Below, in pieces: positions 26,301 through 36,032 of a stretch of 64,000 nucleotides of DNA. The DNA comes from Halorubrum laminariae. GTDB lineage: Archaea > Halobacteriota > Halobacteria > Halobacteriales > Haloferacaceae. Location: NCBI RefSeq assembly GCF_024494655.1, contig NZ_JANHDL010000002.1, forward strand, positions 248,001 to 312,000, given 5' to 3'. The notes below the pieces were generated by a model. It was not told where the DNA came from. It worked only from the letters and a program-made list of their open reading frames with translations, and did not search any database. Within the stretch, counting starts at the first letter, position 1. The number at the start of each line of letters is the position of its first letter. The translations under genes and the position numbers were made by a program.

Positions 26301-27624
26301 TGATCAGCGTATCTCCGGTGACACATGGATTCGTCGCGAGGATCCGGTGATCCGGGTGTTCTTCTACATCGAACGAGTGTTCCTTGTTCACGCGTTCGAG
26401 GTAGATGACTCCCGGCTCGCCGTTCTCGTGTGCGCCCTCGATCATGTCGTCCCACAGCTCCTGTGCCGGGATCGACAGGACCTCGCCGACCTCGACGTGC
26501 TCGCCGAGGCCGAACATGTCGTAGATCTCCTTCGTCTCGGGAGTCGCGACGTGGGGCTCCTCGGTGCGGGGATTGGTGAACGTGAACTCCTCGTCGTTGT
26601 ACAGCGCCTCCATGAAGTCGTCCGTGACGCCGACGCTGATGTTGAAATTCGAGAGGTGACCCTCGACCGCGTTCCGGAGGTGTTCGGGCACCTTGCCGTC
26701 CTCGTCGATCAGCTCGCGGGCCTCTTCGAGGGCGTCCGCGAAGGAGTTGTGTGTGAAGTCGTCGGGGTCGTTGAGCCGCAACGAGTGCGCCAGCGAGACA
26801 TCCTTGTTCTTCGAGTGGATGAACTGGATGACATCCGGGTGCGAGACGCGCATGACGCCCATCTGCGCGCCGCGTCGCGCTCCACCCTGTGCGATCGTCT
26901 CGCACATCTGGTCGAACGTCCGCATGAACGTGATCGGGCCGGAGGCGATACCACCCGTGGAGCCGACCGCGTCGCCGTAGGGGCGAAGATTCCAGAACGC
27001 GTATCCCATGCCGCCGCCGGACTGGAACACCTCGGCCGCCTCTTTCGCGGTCTGGTGGATGTCCGTGATGTCGTCTGCGGGAGAGTCGACGAAACACGCG
27101 GAGAGCTGCTGGAGCTCGTCGCCGGCGTTCATCAGCGTCGGGGAGTTCGGCATAAAGGAGAGCGACTCCATGCCGTCGCGGAACCGGTCCGCGGTCGCTT
27201 CGACGTGGTCGCGCACGCTCTCGGGGAGTTCGGGAACGACGGTATCGTACGCGAACTTGTTGACGTTGTGCGCGGTGAGCGTCGTCTCCGCATCGGCGTC
27301 GGCCGTGACACCCGCGCCGAACACGTCTTCGGCGAGTTCGTCGCGCCGGGGGTGGTCGGGCTTCAGCTGGTCCGGCGTGACGGTAACCTCGATACCCTGC
27401 TTTTCGGCCTCAAAGACCGCCTCCGCGAGCGCGACATTGCGCGCGACGCGGACGAAGAGTTCCTCTGGGTCCTCGATGGCCTCGCCGTCGGCGTTCTTTC
27501 GGAGGTAGCGGGCGGGCAGGATGTTTTGGTAGGCGTTGGCCGTGAGCCGCTCTTCCATCGTCTCGCCCGTGGTGCGTTTGATCGGCAGTTCGAGTTCGTC
27601 GGCGGCGACGCCGTCGCTGCTCAT
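23344..27624 (-). CDS. nrdJ: Class II (B12-dependent) ribonucleotide reductase with intein
   Basis: 1,426 residues as translated; about 1,054 after removal of an intein (residues 434-805). The extein holds the first redox Cys (QLSACFVDSP), the active-site loop NP-CGEQPL, whose NP (432-433) and C806 flank the intein, the IAPTGTTSMIGNTTGG segment, and a C-terminal zinc-ribbon tail with two CxxC-type pairs (CPDCGG and CESCGW). It makes deoxyribonucleotides with adenosylcobalamin and needs no separate radical subunit. A TATA-like CATATTCC lies about 27 bases upstream. The protein is active only if the intein splices, because the intein separates the catalytic Cys from its loop. Confidence 0.95.
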   Translation of the reverse strand: MSSDGVAADELELPIKRTTGETMEERLTANAYQNILPARYLRKNADGEAIEDPEELFVRVARNVALAEAVFEAEKQGIEVTVTPDQLKPDHPRRDELAEDVFGAGVTADADAETTLTAHNVNKFAYDTVVPELPESVRDHVEATADRFRDGMESLSFMPNSPTLMNAGDELQQLSACFVDSPADDITDIHQTAKEAAEVFQSGGGMGYAFWNLRPYGDAVGSTGGIASGPITFMRTFDQMCETIAQGGARRGAQMGVMRVSHPDVIQFIHSKNKDVSLAHSLRLNDPDDFTHNSFADALEEARELIDEDGKVPEHLRNAVEGHLSNFNISVGVTDDFMEALYNDEEFTFTNPRTEEPHVATPETKEIYDMFGLGEHVEVGEVLSIPAQELWDDMIEGAHENGEPGVIYLERVNKEHSFDVEEHPDHRILATNPCVTGDTLISTENGLVEAEELYEQGVARDVVVDGRLSEETLKEASSVYKTGEKDVYKLTTEEGYELRLTADHRVMTDDGWTEAGNLDAGDTVHIQNRKGSFGQHGTAAEGRVLGWLVGDGHLKNGEERAVLNFYDEDAEVSESFVADVNEIVRDPVGNADYEVGINEITRGDDYRGAQAVEQRIRSTRLYEYAEEAGLVDQKHQVPEAVLRGSEEMARGYLRALFSADGGVQGNVEKGVSVRLTSTSTDLLKQVQRLLLNFGIFSKIYEERHEAGVQEMPDGKDGTVEYERQADHDLVISKDNLVRFAEEIGFLLDSKQDALDERLANYDRGPYSEGFEATVSAVENDGHEAVYDLTEPETSSFVANGLVVHNCGEQPLEEYEACNLGHINLSTLAAQDAPDWRVWSEAHADEYDSKEAAMSAFLEEAIDFEEFDERIDYGTRFLENVVTMSDFPVEKIEEKVRDMRKIGLGIMGLAQLYIQLGIRYGTEEGNEVARQLMTHINHASKQTSHTLATERGTFNDWEDSKYANPTDYPDWFEHYTGLDPEEWEDGFPVRNHNTTTIAPTGTTSMIGNTTGGCEPIYNVAYYKNVSDDVQGDEMLVEFDDYFLRTLEENDVDVDAVKREAQAQMAENEFDGVDGLETVPNAIGELFVVTGDLSGKQHAAVQCACQEGVDSAISKTCNFPNDATAEEMEEVYRYIYDHGGKGVTVYRDGTRSKQVLTTRAKNTEFADESEAAEAIVEQIGEVFGGVEAFLDNEDVQAAIDAEIADLLEASEQPQVDYSERSPRPDSLSGVTQRVETGYGKMYVTINEDGNGRPFELFANIGHSGGYTNSFTEALAKVISTALRSGVDPEEIVDELQGTRSPKVAWDKGEQIQSIPDAIGTALRRYLDDDVDKGIPQQQSLDDVEVDAAAEPPSQTDGGEIDARTVDDAVPTRTDAPDEPNADSAEEVDDAMQELIAAGESPECPDCGGMNLYYSEGCKTCESCGWSEC
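25210..26325 (-). mobile_element. Intein with LAGLIDADG homing endonuclease in nrdJ
   Basis: 372 residues. Splicing residues: Cys1 (CVTGDTLIST), block B T-A-D-H (intein residues 68-71), C-terminal VVHN and the +1 Cys of the host. The two dodecapeptide homing-endonuclease blocks are GRVLGWLVGDGH (intein 109-120) and ARGYLRALFSADGG (216-229), each with its acidic residue (D118 and D227), so the endonuclease may be active. Insertion lies between Pro and the catalytic Cys of the NPCGE loop. Inteins in archaeal class II reductases are known; this site is one of the most constrained positions of the enzyme. Confidence 0.95.
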
Positions 27625-28078
27625 TCGACGGTCACCCCGCTCGGTCGGTGTGGAATATGAATCATCGTAGTGTTGGTGTACTCGCGAGGCGGGCCCTTGT
27701 AGGTTCGGATATCCGGACCCGTCGAGCGCGTATTTATCTGATGCGTTATGTAACGTCTGTTCTGCGCGTCTGACGCCGGCTTCGGGTACGTAGTCAGGTA
27801 TTGGGTCCCGGATACATAAGACTAGCCAGACCGAGGTGAAACTGATCGAATTCGACCAGAATCGCTTGACTGTAGCCTCCTCCCACTAGAACAAGAGGGG
27901 GGTTGTTCCCGACCGCGTTTTGCGCCGCGGCGAGACACTGTCGCGTCTCTTCCGTTCGCCTCGGTGATCGTTTGTCGGATTTCGATCGGGTTCGTTCGGC
28001 AGAAGTATCAGAATCGAATAACAGATCGGTCGACCGCGCTCCCACAAGCTTATGCCTGCCCTCGCCGTGGCCCCGGAC
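27625..28078. other. 454-base gene-free stretch upstream of nrdJ
   Basis: It holds the minus-strand nrdJ promoter (TATA-like CATATTCC near 27650) and several AT-rich spots, including TATTTATC near 27731 and GGATACATAAGAC near 27810. The small open frames here have no recognisable content and no well-placed promoter. I see no tRNA or other RNA gene. The plus-strand element AAGCTTATGCC (28045-28055) probably drives the small membrane gene at 28079. Confidence 0.4.
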
Positions 28079-28291
28079 ATGACCACATCACTCGCTGCGC
28101 TTGCGATGTCGGGACCGCTTCAGGCGGGAATCCTCGCCAGTCCGACGGGACAGCTCCTCGCCGCGCTCGTCGCCGCGGCGATCGTGATCGTCCTCGGGAA
28201 GTTCGTGTTGAAGCTCGCGTGGCGACTCATCACGATCGGTATCGTCGTCGTCGCCGCCGTCTACCTGTTGACGGTGCTCGGCGTCATGTAA
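28079..28291 (+). CDS. Small haloarchaeal membrane protein
   Basis: 70 residues from ATG at 28079; an in-frame ATG at 28052 is possible but lies inside the TATA-like AAGCTTATGCC that is correctly spaced (about 28 bases) for a leaderless start at 28079. Two hydrophobic helices: GQLLAALVAAAIVIVLGKFV and LITIGIVVVAAVYLLTVLGV. Function unknown. The IS200/IS605-type element begins about four bases after the stop codon, so the insertion spared this gene. Confidence 0.7.
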   Translation: MTTSLAALAMSGPLQAGILASPTGQLLAALVAAAIVIVLGKFVLKLAWRLITIGIVVVAAVYLLTVLGVM

Positions 28292-28294
28292 ACT

Positions 28295-28402
28295 ACCCCA
28301 CCCTACTCCCTCGGCGTGGTCCGAGAGAGCGAAGCTCTCTCGTCATCACGAGACGGCTTCGCCGTCTCGAACGACTACGCACCTCAGTCCTTGAGGTGGG
28401 GT
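28295..28402 (-). ncRNA. Structured right end of the element, possible omega-RNA/reRNA scaffold
   Basis: Read on the minus strand this is the sequence just after the tnpB stop. It contains CACCTCA-GTCCT-TGAGGTG (28380-28398), CGAGACGGC-TTC-GCCGTCTCG (28349-28369) and CGAGAGAGC-GAA-GCTCTCTCG (28322-28342), all perfect, with an enclosing 8-bp pairing between 28295-28302 and 28395-28402. In intact TnpB elements the guide RNA ends here and its guide comes from the flanking DNA, which would be the end of the small membrane gene. That an RNA is made is inference. Confidence 0.45.
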
Positions 28403-28423
28403 TTTGATGTGGACTCCTGGCGA

Positions 28424-28978
28424 TCAGTCGCCAGCAATCGGCTGGTAACTCTCACCGTTCAACGTCCCACCATTTATACGCAGGTCTACTTCTGCGTCTC
28501 CGCTCCCCGACGTGGGCGAGGAACGCAGGCTGTGTGTCCGCTTTCGGCCGTATCGTATCCCGATATTCTTCGCGGCGTTGTAATCCGCGTTCACCTCATA
28601 GCCGCACTTCTGGCACCGGAACTGTTCACCGTGGCGGTTGTCGCCGTGCGTAAACCCACAGTCAGTCCGCGAACAGCGTTGGGACGTGTGGCTCGACTCA
28701 ACTTGTTCGACAGCGACACCACGTTCTGGTGCCTTGTATTCGACGTACTCGTGAAGTACCTCGGGGCTTGTCCCCGAGACACTCGGCCTGCTCCGCCTGT
28801 AGAGCGCGTCCCGCACCTGCCGTTTGTTGGTCTTGCACTCGGTGTACGATACGTCTGACCAACAGTAGTCGGCGGTTCGGTTGGCGCAGTACAGGTACTG
28901 CTCGGCGGTTCGGTGGAGTGCGTCGCGTTGCTCGTCGGAAACGGCGAGTTTCACGACGGCGGTTCGACGCACATCCAT
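28424..28978 (-). pseudogene. tnpB: TnpB with large internal deletion
   Basis: 184 residues against roughly 400-430 for intact haloarchaeal TnpB. Residues 1-62 are the usual N-terminus (helix-turn-helix region) and residues about 74-184 the usual C-terminus: the zinc finger Cys102, 107, 122, 125 and the last RuvC Asp at D132 in [10 protein letters not shown]. Everything between, including the first RuvC Asp and the catalytic Glu, is gone, yet the frame is kept. The TATA box ATTTATATAG (29001-29010) is about 27 bases upstream, so it may still be transcribed. Nuclease activity must be lost; RNA binding through the ends is conceivable. Confidence 0.85.
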
Positions 28979-29000
28979 ACTTCAGAGAAGGCTCGACGGT

Positions 29001-29010
29001 ATTTATATAG
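29001..29010 (-). promoter_or_regulatory. TATA element of the truncated tnpB
   Basis: The AT-only block ATTTATATAG, centred about 27 bases before the minus-strand ATG at 28978, is one of the strongest TATA matches in the window and implies that this gene fragment keeps a promoter. Confidence 0.6.
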
Positions 29011-29182
29011 TTGGGAGTCTGCTGGTCGCAGTACGCCGGTTGTATCGTAGCGTGTCGGCTTCCACCCGGCCTACTCGCGTCGTGCTTCCGACTCAGCGTC
29101 GGAAGCCCTTGCTCCTTGAGGCCGGGGGCTCCGTCTCGAAACTGCTGAAAAACCGTGTGAGCCGTCGCGGGTGGGCGTTCGC

Positions 29183-31698
<2,516 letters not shown>

Positions 31699-31715
31699 CC
31701 TAACAACAAGTTAGG
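31699..31715. promoter_or_regulatory. Palindromic operator candidate at the cdc48 operon start
   Basis: The perfect inverted repeat CCTAAC-AACAA-GTTAGG abuts the ATG of the Hsp20-like gene and covers the transcription start predicted from the TATA box at 31722-31733. A repressor bound here would block initiation. Confidence 0.55.
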
Positions 31716-31721
31716 CGCTAA

Positions 31722-31733
31722 AGTATTTAAACC
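31722..31733 (-). promoter_or_regulatory. TATA element of the Hsp20-like/cdc48 operon
   Basis: On the minus strand the sequence reads GGTTTAAATACT, a strong archaeal TATA match, centred about 29 bases before the start codon. The transcript would be leaderless or nearly so. Confidence 0.6.
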
Positions 31734-31922
31734 TGTCGGGTAAAATCGCATGACGTGGGCGCTCGACGAAATCATCGGTAGTGTTGCGGTTCGGCGCTGG
31801 AAGGGAAGGAAAGCGCGGGGGTACCAAAACGACGAGACACGGTGAAGATGGGTACGGTCTCGGACGGGATCGCCGAGCGTTCGGTGCCAGACGCTTAGTG
31901 CCGCCGCGGCGGAGTCGAGGCT

Positions 31923-32705
31923 ATGGAGCGTGTCACACATCACGGTCGCGAGACGGCCTATCGGGTCTCCGACCGCGGCGGGGACGGTCCGACGGTCTGT
32001 TTCGTCCACGGCAGCGGTGGGACGAAAAGCGTCTGGGCGGCGCAAGCCCGCGAGAAGCCTCCGTTTCGAGCCGTCGCACTCGATCTGTCCGGGCACGGCG
32101 ACAGCGACGACATCGACGCTCCGGCTGGGCCCGAGACGCTCGACGCGTACGCGAACGATGTCGTCGCCGTTGCAGCCGAGGCCGACGCGACCGTGCTCTG
32201 TGGTAACTCGCTCGGCGGAGCCGTGGCGCTGTGGGTCGCGCTCGACCGCGACTACGCGCTCGACGGACTGATCCTCGCAGGCACGGGCGCGAAGCTCTCC
32301 GTGAGCACGGATCTTCTCGATGCGCTGGCGACCGACTTCGAACGGGCGATCGACCGACTCCACCGGCCCGACCGGCTCTTTCACGACGTACCCCCGGAGT
32401 ACGTCGAGCGGTCGCGAGCGAGCATGCGGGAGTGCGGCCGCGAGGTCACGAGACGCGACTTCCAGACCTGTCACGCGTTCGATGTTCGCAACCGCCTCGG
32501 CGATATCGCCGTCCCGTCGCTAGCGGTCGTCGGCGAACACGACGGACTCACGCCGCCGGCGTACCACGAGTATCTCGCCGACCGGATCGACGACTGCGAG
32601 TGCGCGGTGATCGACGACGCCGCCCATCTTGCGATGCTCGAACGCCCCGCGACGTTCACCGAGGTGTTGTCGACGTTCATGACGGCAATCGACCGCTCAC
32701 GGTAG
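31923..32705 (+). CDS. Alpha/beta hydrolase
   Basis: 260 residues. Catalytic triad visible: nucleophile Ser96 in CGNSLGG, Asp207 in GEHDGLTPP, His235 in DDAAHLAML. The oxyanion segment FVHGSGGTKSVW is at residues 27-38. No signal peptide. It belongs to the general esterase/peroxidase-like branch; the substrate cannot be predicted. Its 3' end overlaps by nine bases a weakly supported small gene on the other strand. Confidence 0.9.
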   Translation: MERVTHHGRETAYRVSDRGGDGPTVCFVHGSGGTKSVWAAQAREKPPFRAVALDLSGHGDSDDIDAPAGPETLDAYANDVVAVAAEADATVLCGNSLGGAVALWVALDRDYALDGLILAGTGAKLSVSTDLLDALATDFERAIDRLHRPDRLFHDVPPEYVERSRASMRECGREVTRRDFQTCHAFDVRNRLGDIAVPSLAVVGEHDGLTPPAYHEYLADRIDDCECAVIDDAAHLAMLERPATFTEVLSTFMTAIDRSR

Positions 32706-32930
32706 ACCTTGCTTCGAAACGGGCACGACGGCGATAGGGCAACGGGATTCACGACTGTACAAGAGACTTGAGGAGCGAAAAACGCGGGTAAGGGCAGAAA
32801 ACGCTCGGCGGAGCGCCGACAGCGGGTCGGCGCGCTCCGCGCCTCGAAGACGGTCCACACTGGACTCGATGCGGTGCCACTCGACAGCCGAATGTGGTTG
32901 ATAGCCGTCGTCGATGTTCTCGGTACTCAC
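32697..32930 (-). CDS. Possible small protein of unknown function
   Basis: 77 residues from a GTG at 32930, about 30 bases after an excellent TATA sequence (AATTTATATACTG on the minus strand, 32957-32969), the leaderless pattern of real genes here. The first half (about 1-37) is acidic and plausible as protein; the second half is Arg/Ser-rich and less convincing. The open frame continues upstream to 33797, but that part is a mirror of the DUF2391 gene. No family recognised. Confidence 0.35.
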   Translation of the reverse strand: MSTENIDDGYQPHSAVEWHRIESSVDRLRGAERADPLSALRRAFSALTRVFRSSSLLYSRESRCPIAVVPVSKQGLP

Positions 32931-33038
32931 CTCGTGGTGTGTGTTACCGCCCCACAGTATATAAATTGATCGACGACGCACGCGAGGCCGTCCGCGGCAC
33001 CCGGTACGCTTTCCACGGTCGGCGGCGAGCAGTGGTCT

Positions 33039-33767
33039 ATGGACACCGACGGGGACGAGGCGAATCGAGCCGCCAGCAGGGCGGCGAGAGCCGACGGTGG
33101 AAAAGCGGGACCAGACGACGGAGCCGCGGACGCGTCGCACGGGCCGAGCGACCCCGACATCAACGACCTGCTCGCGAAACTCGACGCCCTCAGCGACACC
33201 GTCGACGAGGGACACGAGCGCGAGAAGGTGCGACAGACCATCTCGCTCGTCGAACGGATGCCCGGGAGCACGGCGTTCACCACCCGGATCACGAAGTACA
33301 CCTCGCGGGACATGGCGGAGGCGTTCGTGGGGGCTGTCCTCTTCGCGCTCCCGCTTCTCGTCGAGGGCGGCGTCTTCGAGATCGCGGCGTGGTTCGCGGC
33401 GAACACGCCGAGAGGCGTCCCAGTCTTTCTGATCGCTCACGTCGGGTTCGTGCTCGTCATGACTGCCGGACTTCTCTACTTCGCCGATTTCCGGCACATC
33501 GAAGTCAGACATCCGATTCTCGGTGTCATCCCGCGCCGGTACGCGGGCATCCTGTTCGTCTCGCTCGTGACATCCGTCTTCATGCTGCTTCTCTGGGGTC
33601 GGCTCCACGAAGCGGGGCCGACTACGCTTGAGCAGGTAGGCCGGGTGGCGGTCGTCTGGGCGGCGGCAGCCTTCGGCGCTGGACTCGGCGACATCCTCCC
33701 GGGCGAATCGCAGGGCGAGGACATCTACGACATCGACATCGACTTCGATCGGAACGACGACAGGTGA
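33039..33767 (+). CDS. DUF2391 family membrane protein
   Basis: 242 residues. An Ala/Asp-rich N-terminal tail and a coiled segment (DINDLLAKLDALSDTVDEG) precede about four membrane helices (residues 95-220), and the protein ends in a short acidic tail. The block TRITKYTSRDMAEAFVGAVL is the conserved entry to the DUF2391 membrane region. Function unknown. Its likely promoter is the plus-strand reading of the TATATAAA at 32958-32965, which would leave an untranslated leader of about 50 bases. Confidence 0.8.
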   Translation: MDTDGDEANRAASRAARADGGKAGPDDGAADASHGPSDPDINDLLAKLDALSDTVDEGHEREKVRQTISLVERMPGSTAFTTRITKYTSRDMAEAFVGAVLFALPLLVEGGVFEIAAWFAANTPRGVPVFLIAHVGFVLVMTAGLLYFADFRHIEVRHPILGVIPRRYAGILFVSLVTSVFMLLLWGRLHEAGPTTLEQVGRVAVVWAAAAFGAGLGDILPGESQGEDIYDIDIDFDRNDDR

Positions 33768-33918
33768 GGGGACTGACCGACGCGATCGCGCCAACACTCA
33801 GCGTGACCGCGCTGTCGACGCAACGTGACCGCTAGCGCCGCGCAGCCGCACCGTCAATGCTGCGGGATCGATCCGACTTTTCCACACCTTTTTCGCCGCG
33901 GCGACCCTATAACGGTTC

Positions 33919-34302
33919 ATGTCAGCGTTACGCGACGCGCTCCGGGACCTCCCGGACGCGGTGTTTGCGGACCTGCTCGAATCCGACGACGGGTACGTGC
34001 TCGTCGTGGATCTCCCGGGCGCGACCGCGGAGACGACTGAGGTCCTTGCGGAGGACGGACGACTCGTCATCGAAGGGCGGCGAGAGAAGGGCGTCCCGGA
34101 CGGCTTCCAATACGTGCGCGAGGACCGCCCGCTGTTTCTCGACGCCGAACTCCCCTTACCCCCGGACGCCGACGAGAGCGGGGCAGACGCCGAGATGGAC
34201 CGCGGCGTGCTCGAAGTCACCATTCCAAAGCGGACCGACGACGCCGCTCGCACCATCCCGATCGACGAGGGAGACGAAGACGGTGTCGACCGCGACGCCT
34301 GA
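33919..34302 (+). CDS. Hsp20/alpha-crystallin family small heat-shock protein
   Basis: 127 residues. The alpha-crystallin domain spans about residues 22-105: DDGYVLVVDLPGA (strands 2-3), GRLVIEGRREKG, FLDAELPLPPDAD and the hallmark GVLEVTIPK near the end. The IPI-like C-terminal anchor appears as TIPI. It is a chaperone that holds unfolded proteins. It is followed after only four bases by a GTG-start UbiB-like gene, so the two are probably co-transcribed. Confidence 0.88.
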   Translation: MSALRDALRDLPDAVFADLLESDDGYVLVVDLPGATAETTEVLAEDGRLVIEGRREKGVPDGFQYVREDRPLFLDAELPLPPDADESGADAEMDRGVLEVTIPKRTDDAARTIPIDEGDEDGVDRDA

Positions 34303-34305
34303 CGG

Positions 34306-35979
34306 GTGGTGACGCTGGTCAACCTCCGCTCCTACTGGCGATTCGTCGTGGTCGCGCGGCAATTCTCGCCGCTGATCATCGCCTACTGGCGGGACCGGAA
34401 GCGATACCTCCTGTTCGGCGGCGGCCGCGAGGTCGACGCGGAGACCCAGCGGGAACGCGCGGCGGTCCTCCTCGACACCCTACTCACCCTCGGTCCGACG
34501 TTCATCAAGCTCGGGCAACTGCTCTCGACGCGGCCGGACATCTTGCCGCCCGCGTACATCGAGGTGTTGGAGGGCCTCCAAGACGACGTGCCGCCCGCCC
34601 CGTGGGAAGAGTCACGAACCGTCCTCGAAGACGAACTCGGCCCGGTCGACGATGTCTTCGACGATTTCGACCGGGAGTCAATAAGCGGAGCGAGCCTTGG
34701 ACAGGTGTATACGGCCCGGTACAACGGCGACCCCGTCGCAGTGAAGGTCCGTCGCCCCGGGATCGAGTCACTCGTCGAGGCGGACCTCCGGACCATCCGC
34801 TGGTCGATCCCGCTTATCAAGCAATTCATCGGAAGTGGACGGGCGTTCTCGCTCGAGAACCTCGCCGACGAGTTCTCGAAGACGATCCGCGAGGAGATGG
34901 ACTACGAACGAGAGCGAGCCGTCCTCGAAGAGATCCGCGCCAACTTCGCGGACGAAGATCGGATCCGAATCCCGACCGCCTACGAGGCGGTCTCGGGGCC
35001 GCGCGTGCTCACCATGGAGTATGTTCCCGGGACGAAGATCAGCGATATCGACGCGCTCGACGAGTCGGGGTTCGACCGGAACGCTATCGCGGAGACGCTT
35101 CAGGAGGTGTACCTCCAGATGATCATCGAAGACGGGGTGTTCCACGCCGACCCCCACCCCGGAAACCTCGCGGTCGACGACGACGGCACGGTGATATTCT
35201 ACGACTTCGGGATGGCGGGACGCGTCGACCCGTTCGTCCAAGAGAAGATCGTCGACTTCTACGTCGCGGTCGCCCGACAGGACATCGACGCGATCTTGGA
35301 CACGCTGATCGCGATGGGGACGCTGTCGCCCGAGGCCGACCGCGAGGTGATGGGCAACGTGATGGAGCTCGCCATCGCGGACGCCAGCGGCGAGGACATC
35401 GAGCAGTACCAGGTGAATCAGATCATCGAGCAGGTGGAGTCGACCATCTACGAGTTCCCGCTGCGGCTCCCGCCGAACCTCGCGCTCGTGTTGCGGGTCG
35501 CGACGGTCGTCGAGGGGGTCTGTGTCACGCTCGACCCCGAGTTCGATTTCATCTCGACGGCGACGGAGTACCTCAGAGACGAGGGGTACTACGAGGAGAC
35601 GGCTCGAAACCTCGCACAACAGGCCGGCCAACAGGCCCAGCGGACCGCCGAAGCGCTGTTCACCGTCCCGCCGAAGGCCGACAACTTCCTCGACCGGGCG
35701 AATCGCGGCGACCTCCACGTCGACGTCACGATCGAGGACGACTCGAACGTCCTCGACAAGCTTGCGATGCGGATCGCCTACTCCGTGCTGCTCGCGGTCG
35801 GCGTGCTCTCTGCGACGATCCTCTACTCGTTCGCAAACGAGTGGCGGCTCGCGGCGGTCGTCCTCGTGTTGGCCGCGCCGCTCGCCGTCGCGCTCTACCG
35901 CTCGTTCCGGAAGAAGCGCGGGATTCGCGCGCGGCCACAGTTCACTCGACAGGGCATGAAGAAGCGACGCGAGGAGTAG
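34306..35979 (+). CDS. ABC1/UbiB-family atypical kinase
   Basis: 557 residues, GTG start. UbiB signatures: the KxGQ motif in GPTFIKLGQLLSTRPDILP, Ala-rich nucleotide loop region GASLGQVYTARYNGDPVAVKV, catalytic HADPHPGN and the metal Asp in FYDFGMAG. Two C-terminal membrane helices (about residues 485-535) anchor it. In bacteria and mitochondria these proteins support ubiquinone synthesis; in haloarchaea, which use menaquinone and isoprenoid lipids, the role is open. It lies four bases after Hsp20. Confidence 0.92.
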   Translation: MVTLVNLRSYWRFVVVARQFSPLIIAYWRDRKRYLLFGGGREVDAETQRERAAVLLDTLLTLGPTFIKLGQLLSTRPDILPPAYIEVLEGLQDDVPPAPWEESRTVLEDELGPVDDVFDDFDRESISGASLGQVYTARYNGDPVAVKVRRPGIESLVEADLRTIRWSIPLIKQFIGSGRAFSLENLADEFSKTIREEMDYERERAVLEEIRANFADEDRIRIPTAYEAVSGPRVLTMEYVPGTKISDIDALDESGFDRNAIAETLQEVYLQMIIEDGVFHADPHPGNLAVDDDGTVIFYDFGMAGRVDPFVQEKIVDFYVAVARQDIDAILDTLIAMGTLSPEADREVMGNVMELAIADASGEDIEQYQVNQIIEQVESTIYEFPLRLPPNLALVLRVATVVEGVCVTLDPEFDFISTATEYLRDEGYYEETARNLAQQAGQQAQRTAEALFTVPPKADNFLDRANRGDLHVDVTIEDDSNVLDKLAMRIAYSVLLAVGVLSATILYSFANEWRLAAVVLVLAAPLAVALYRSFRKKRGIRARPQFTRQGMKKRREE

Positions 35980-36032
35980 GCGAACGACCGTTTCTGCGTC
36001 CTGGTCCAGAGCCAGTCGACGAGGCCGTTCTC

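Larger units (their letters stand above)
28295..29131 (-). mobile_element. Decayed IS200/IS605-type (IS1341-like) element
   Basis: Approximate limits. It contains a single internally deleted tnpB on the minus strand and no tnpA. The right end (28295-28402) is a nest of perfect hairpins closed by ACCCCACC/GGTGGGGT. The left end has a 9-bp hairpin GCTTCCGAC-TCAGC-GTCGGAAGC (29084-29106). Both ends carry the related string TCCTTGAGG followed by a G-run (28388-28401 and 29113-29127). Subterminal hairpins and lack of terminal inverted repeats are the hallmarks of this family. No target-site duplication is expected. It would depend on a TnpA supplied in trans. Confidence 0.75.

Noticed and set aside
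26050..27660. Open frame of 536 codons opposite nrdJ
   Set aside because: The nrdJ frame is certain over this stretch; the opposite frame has no start context or motifs.
27886..28086. Small minus-strand frame upstream of the small membrane gene
   Set aside because: No promoter at the right distance, biased Arg/Ser/Pro content and overlap with the promoter of the plus-strand gene.
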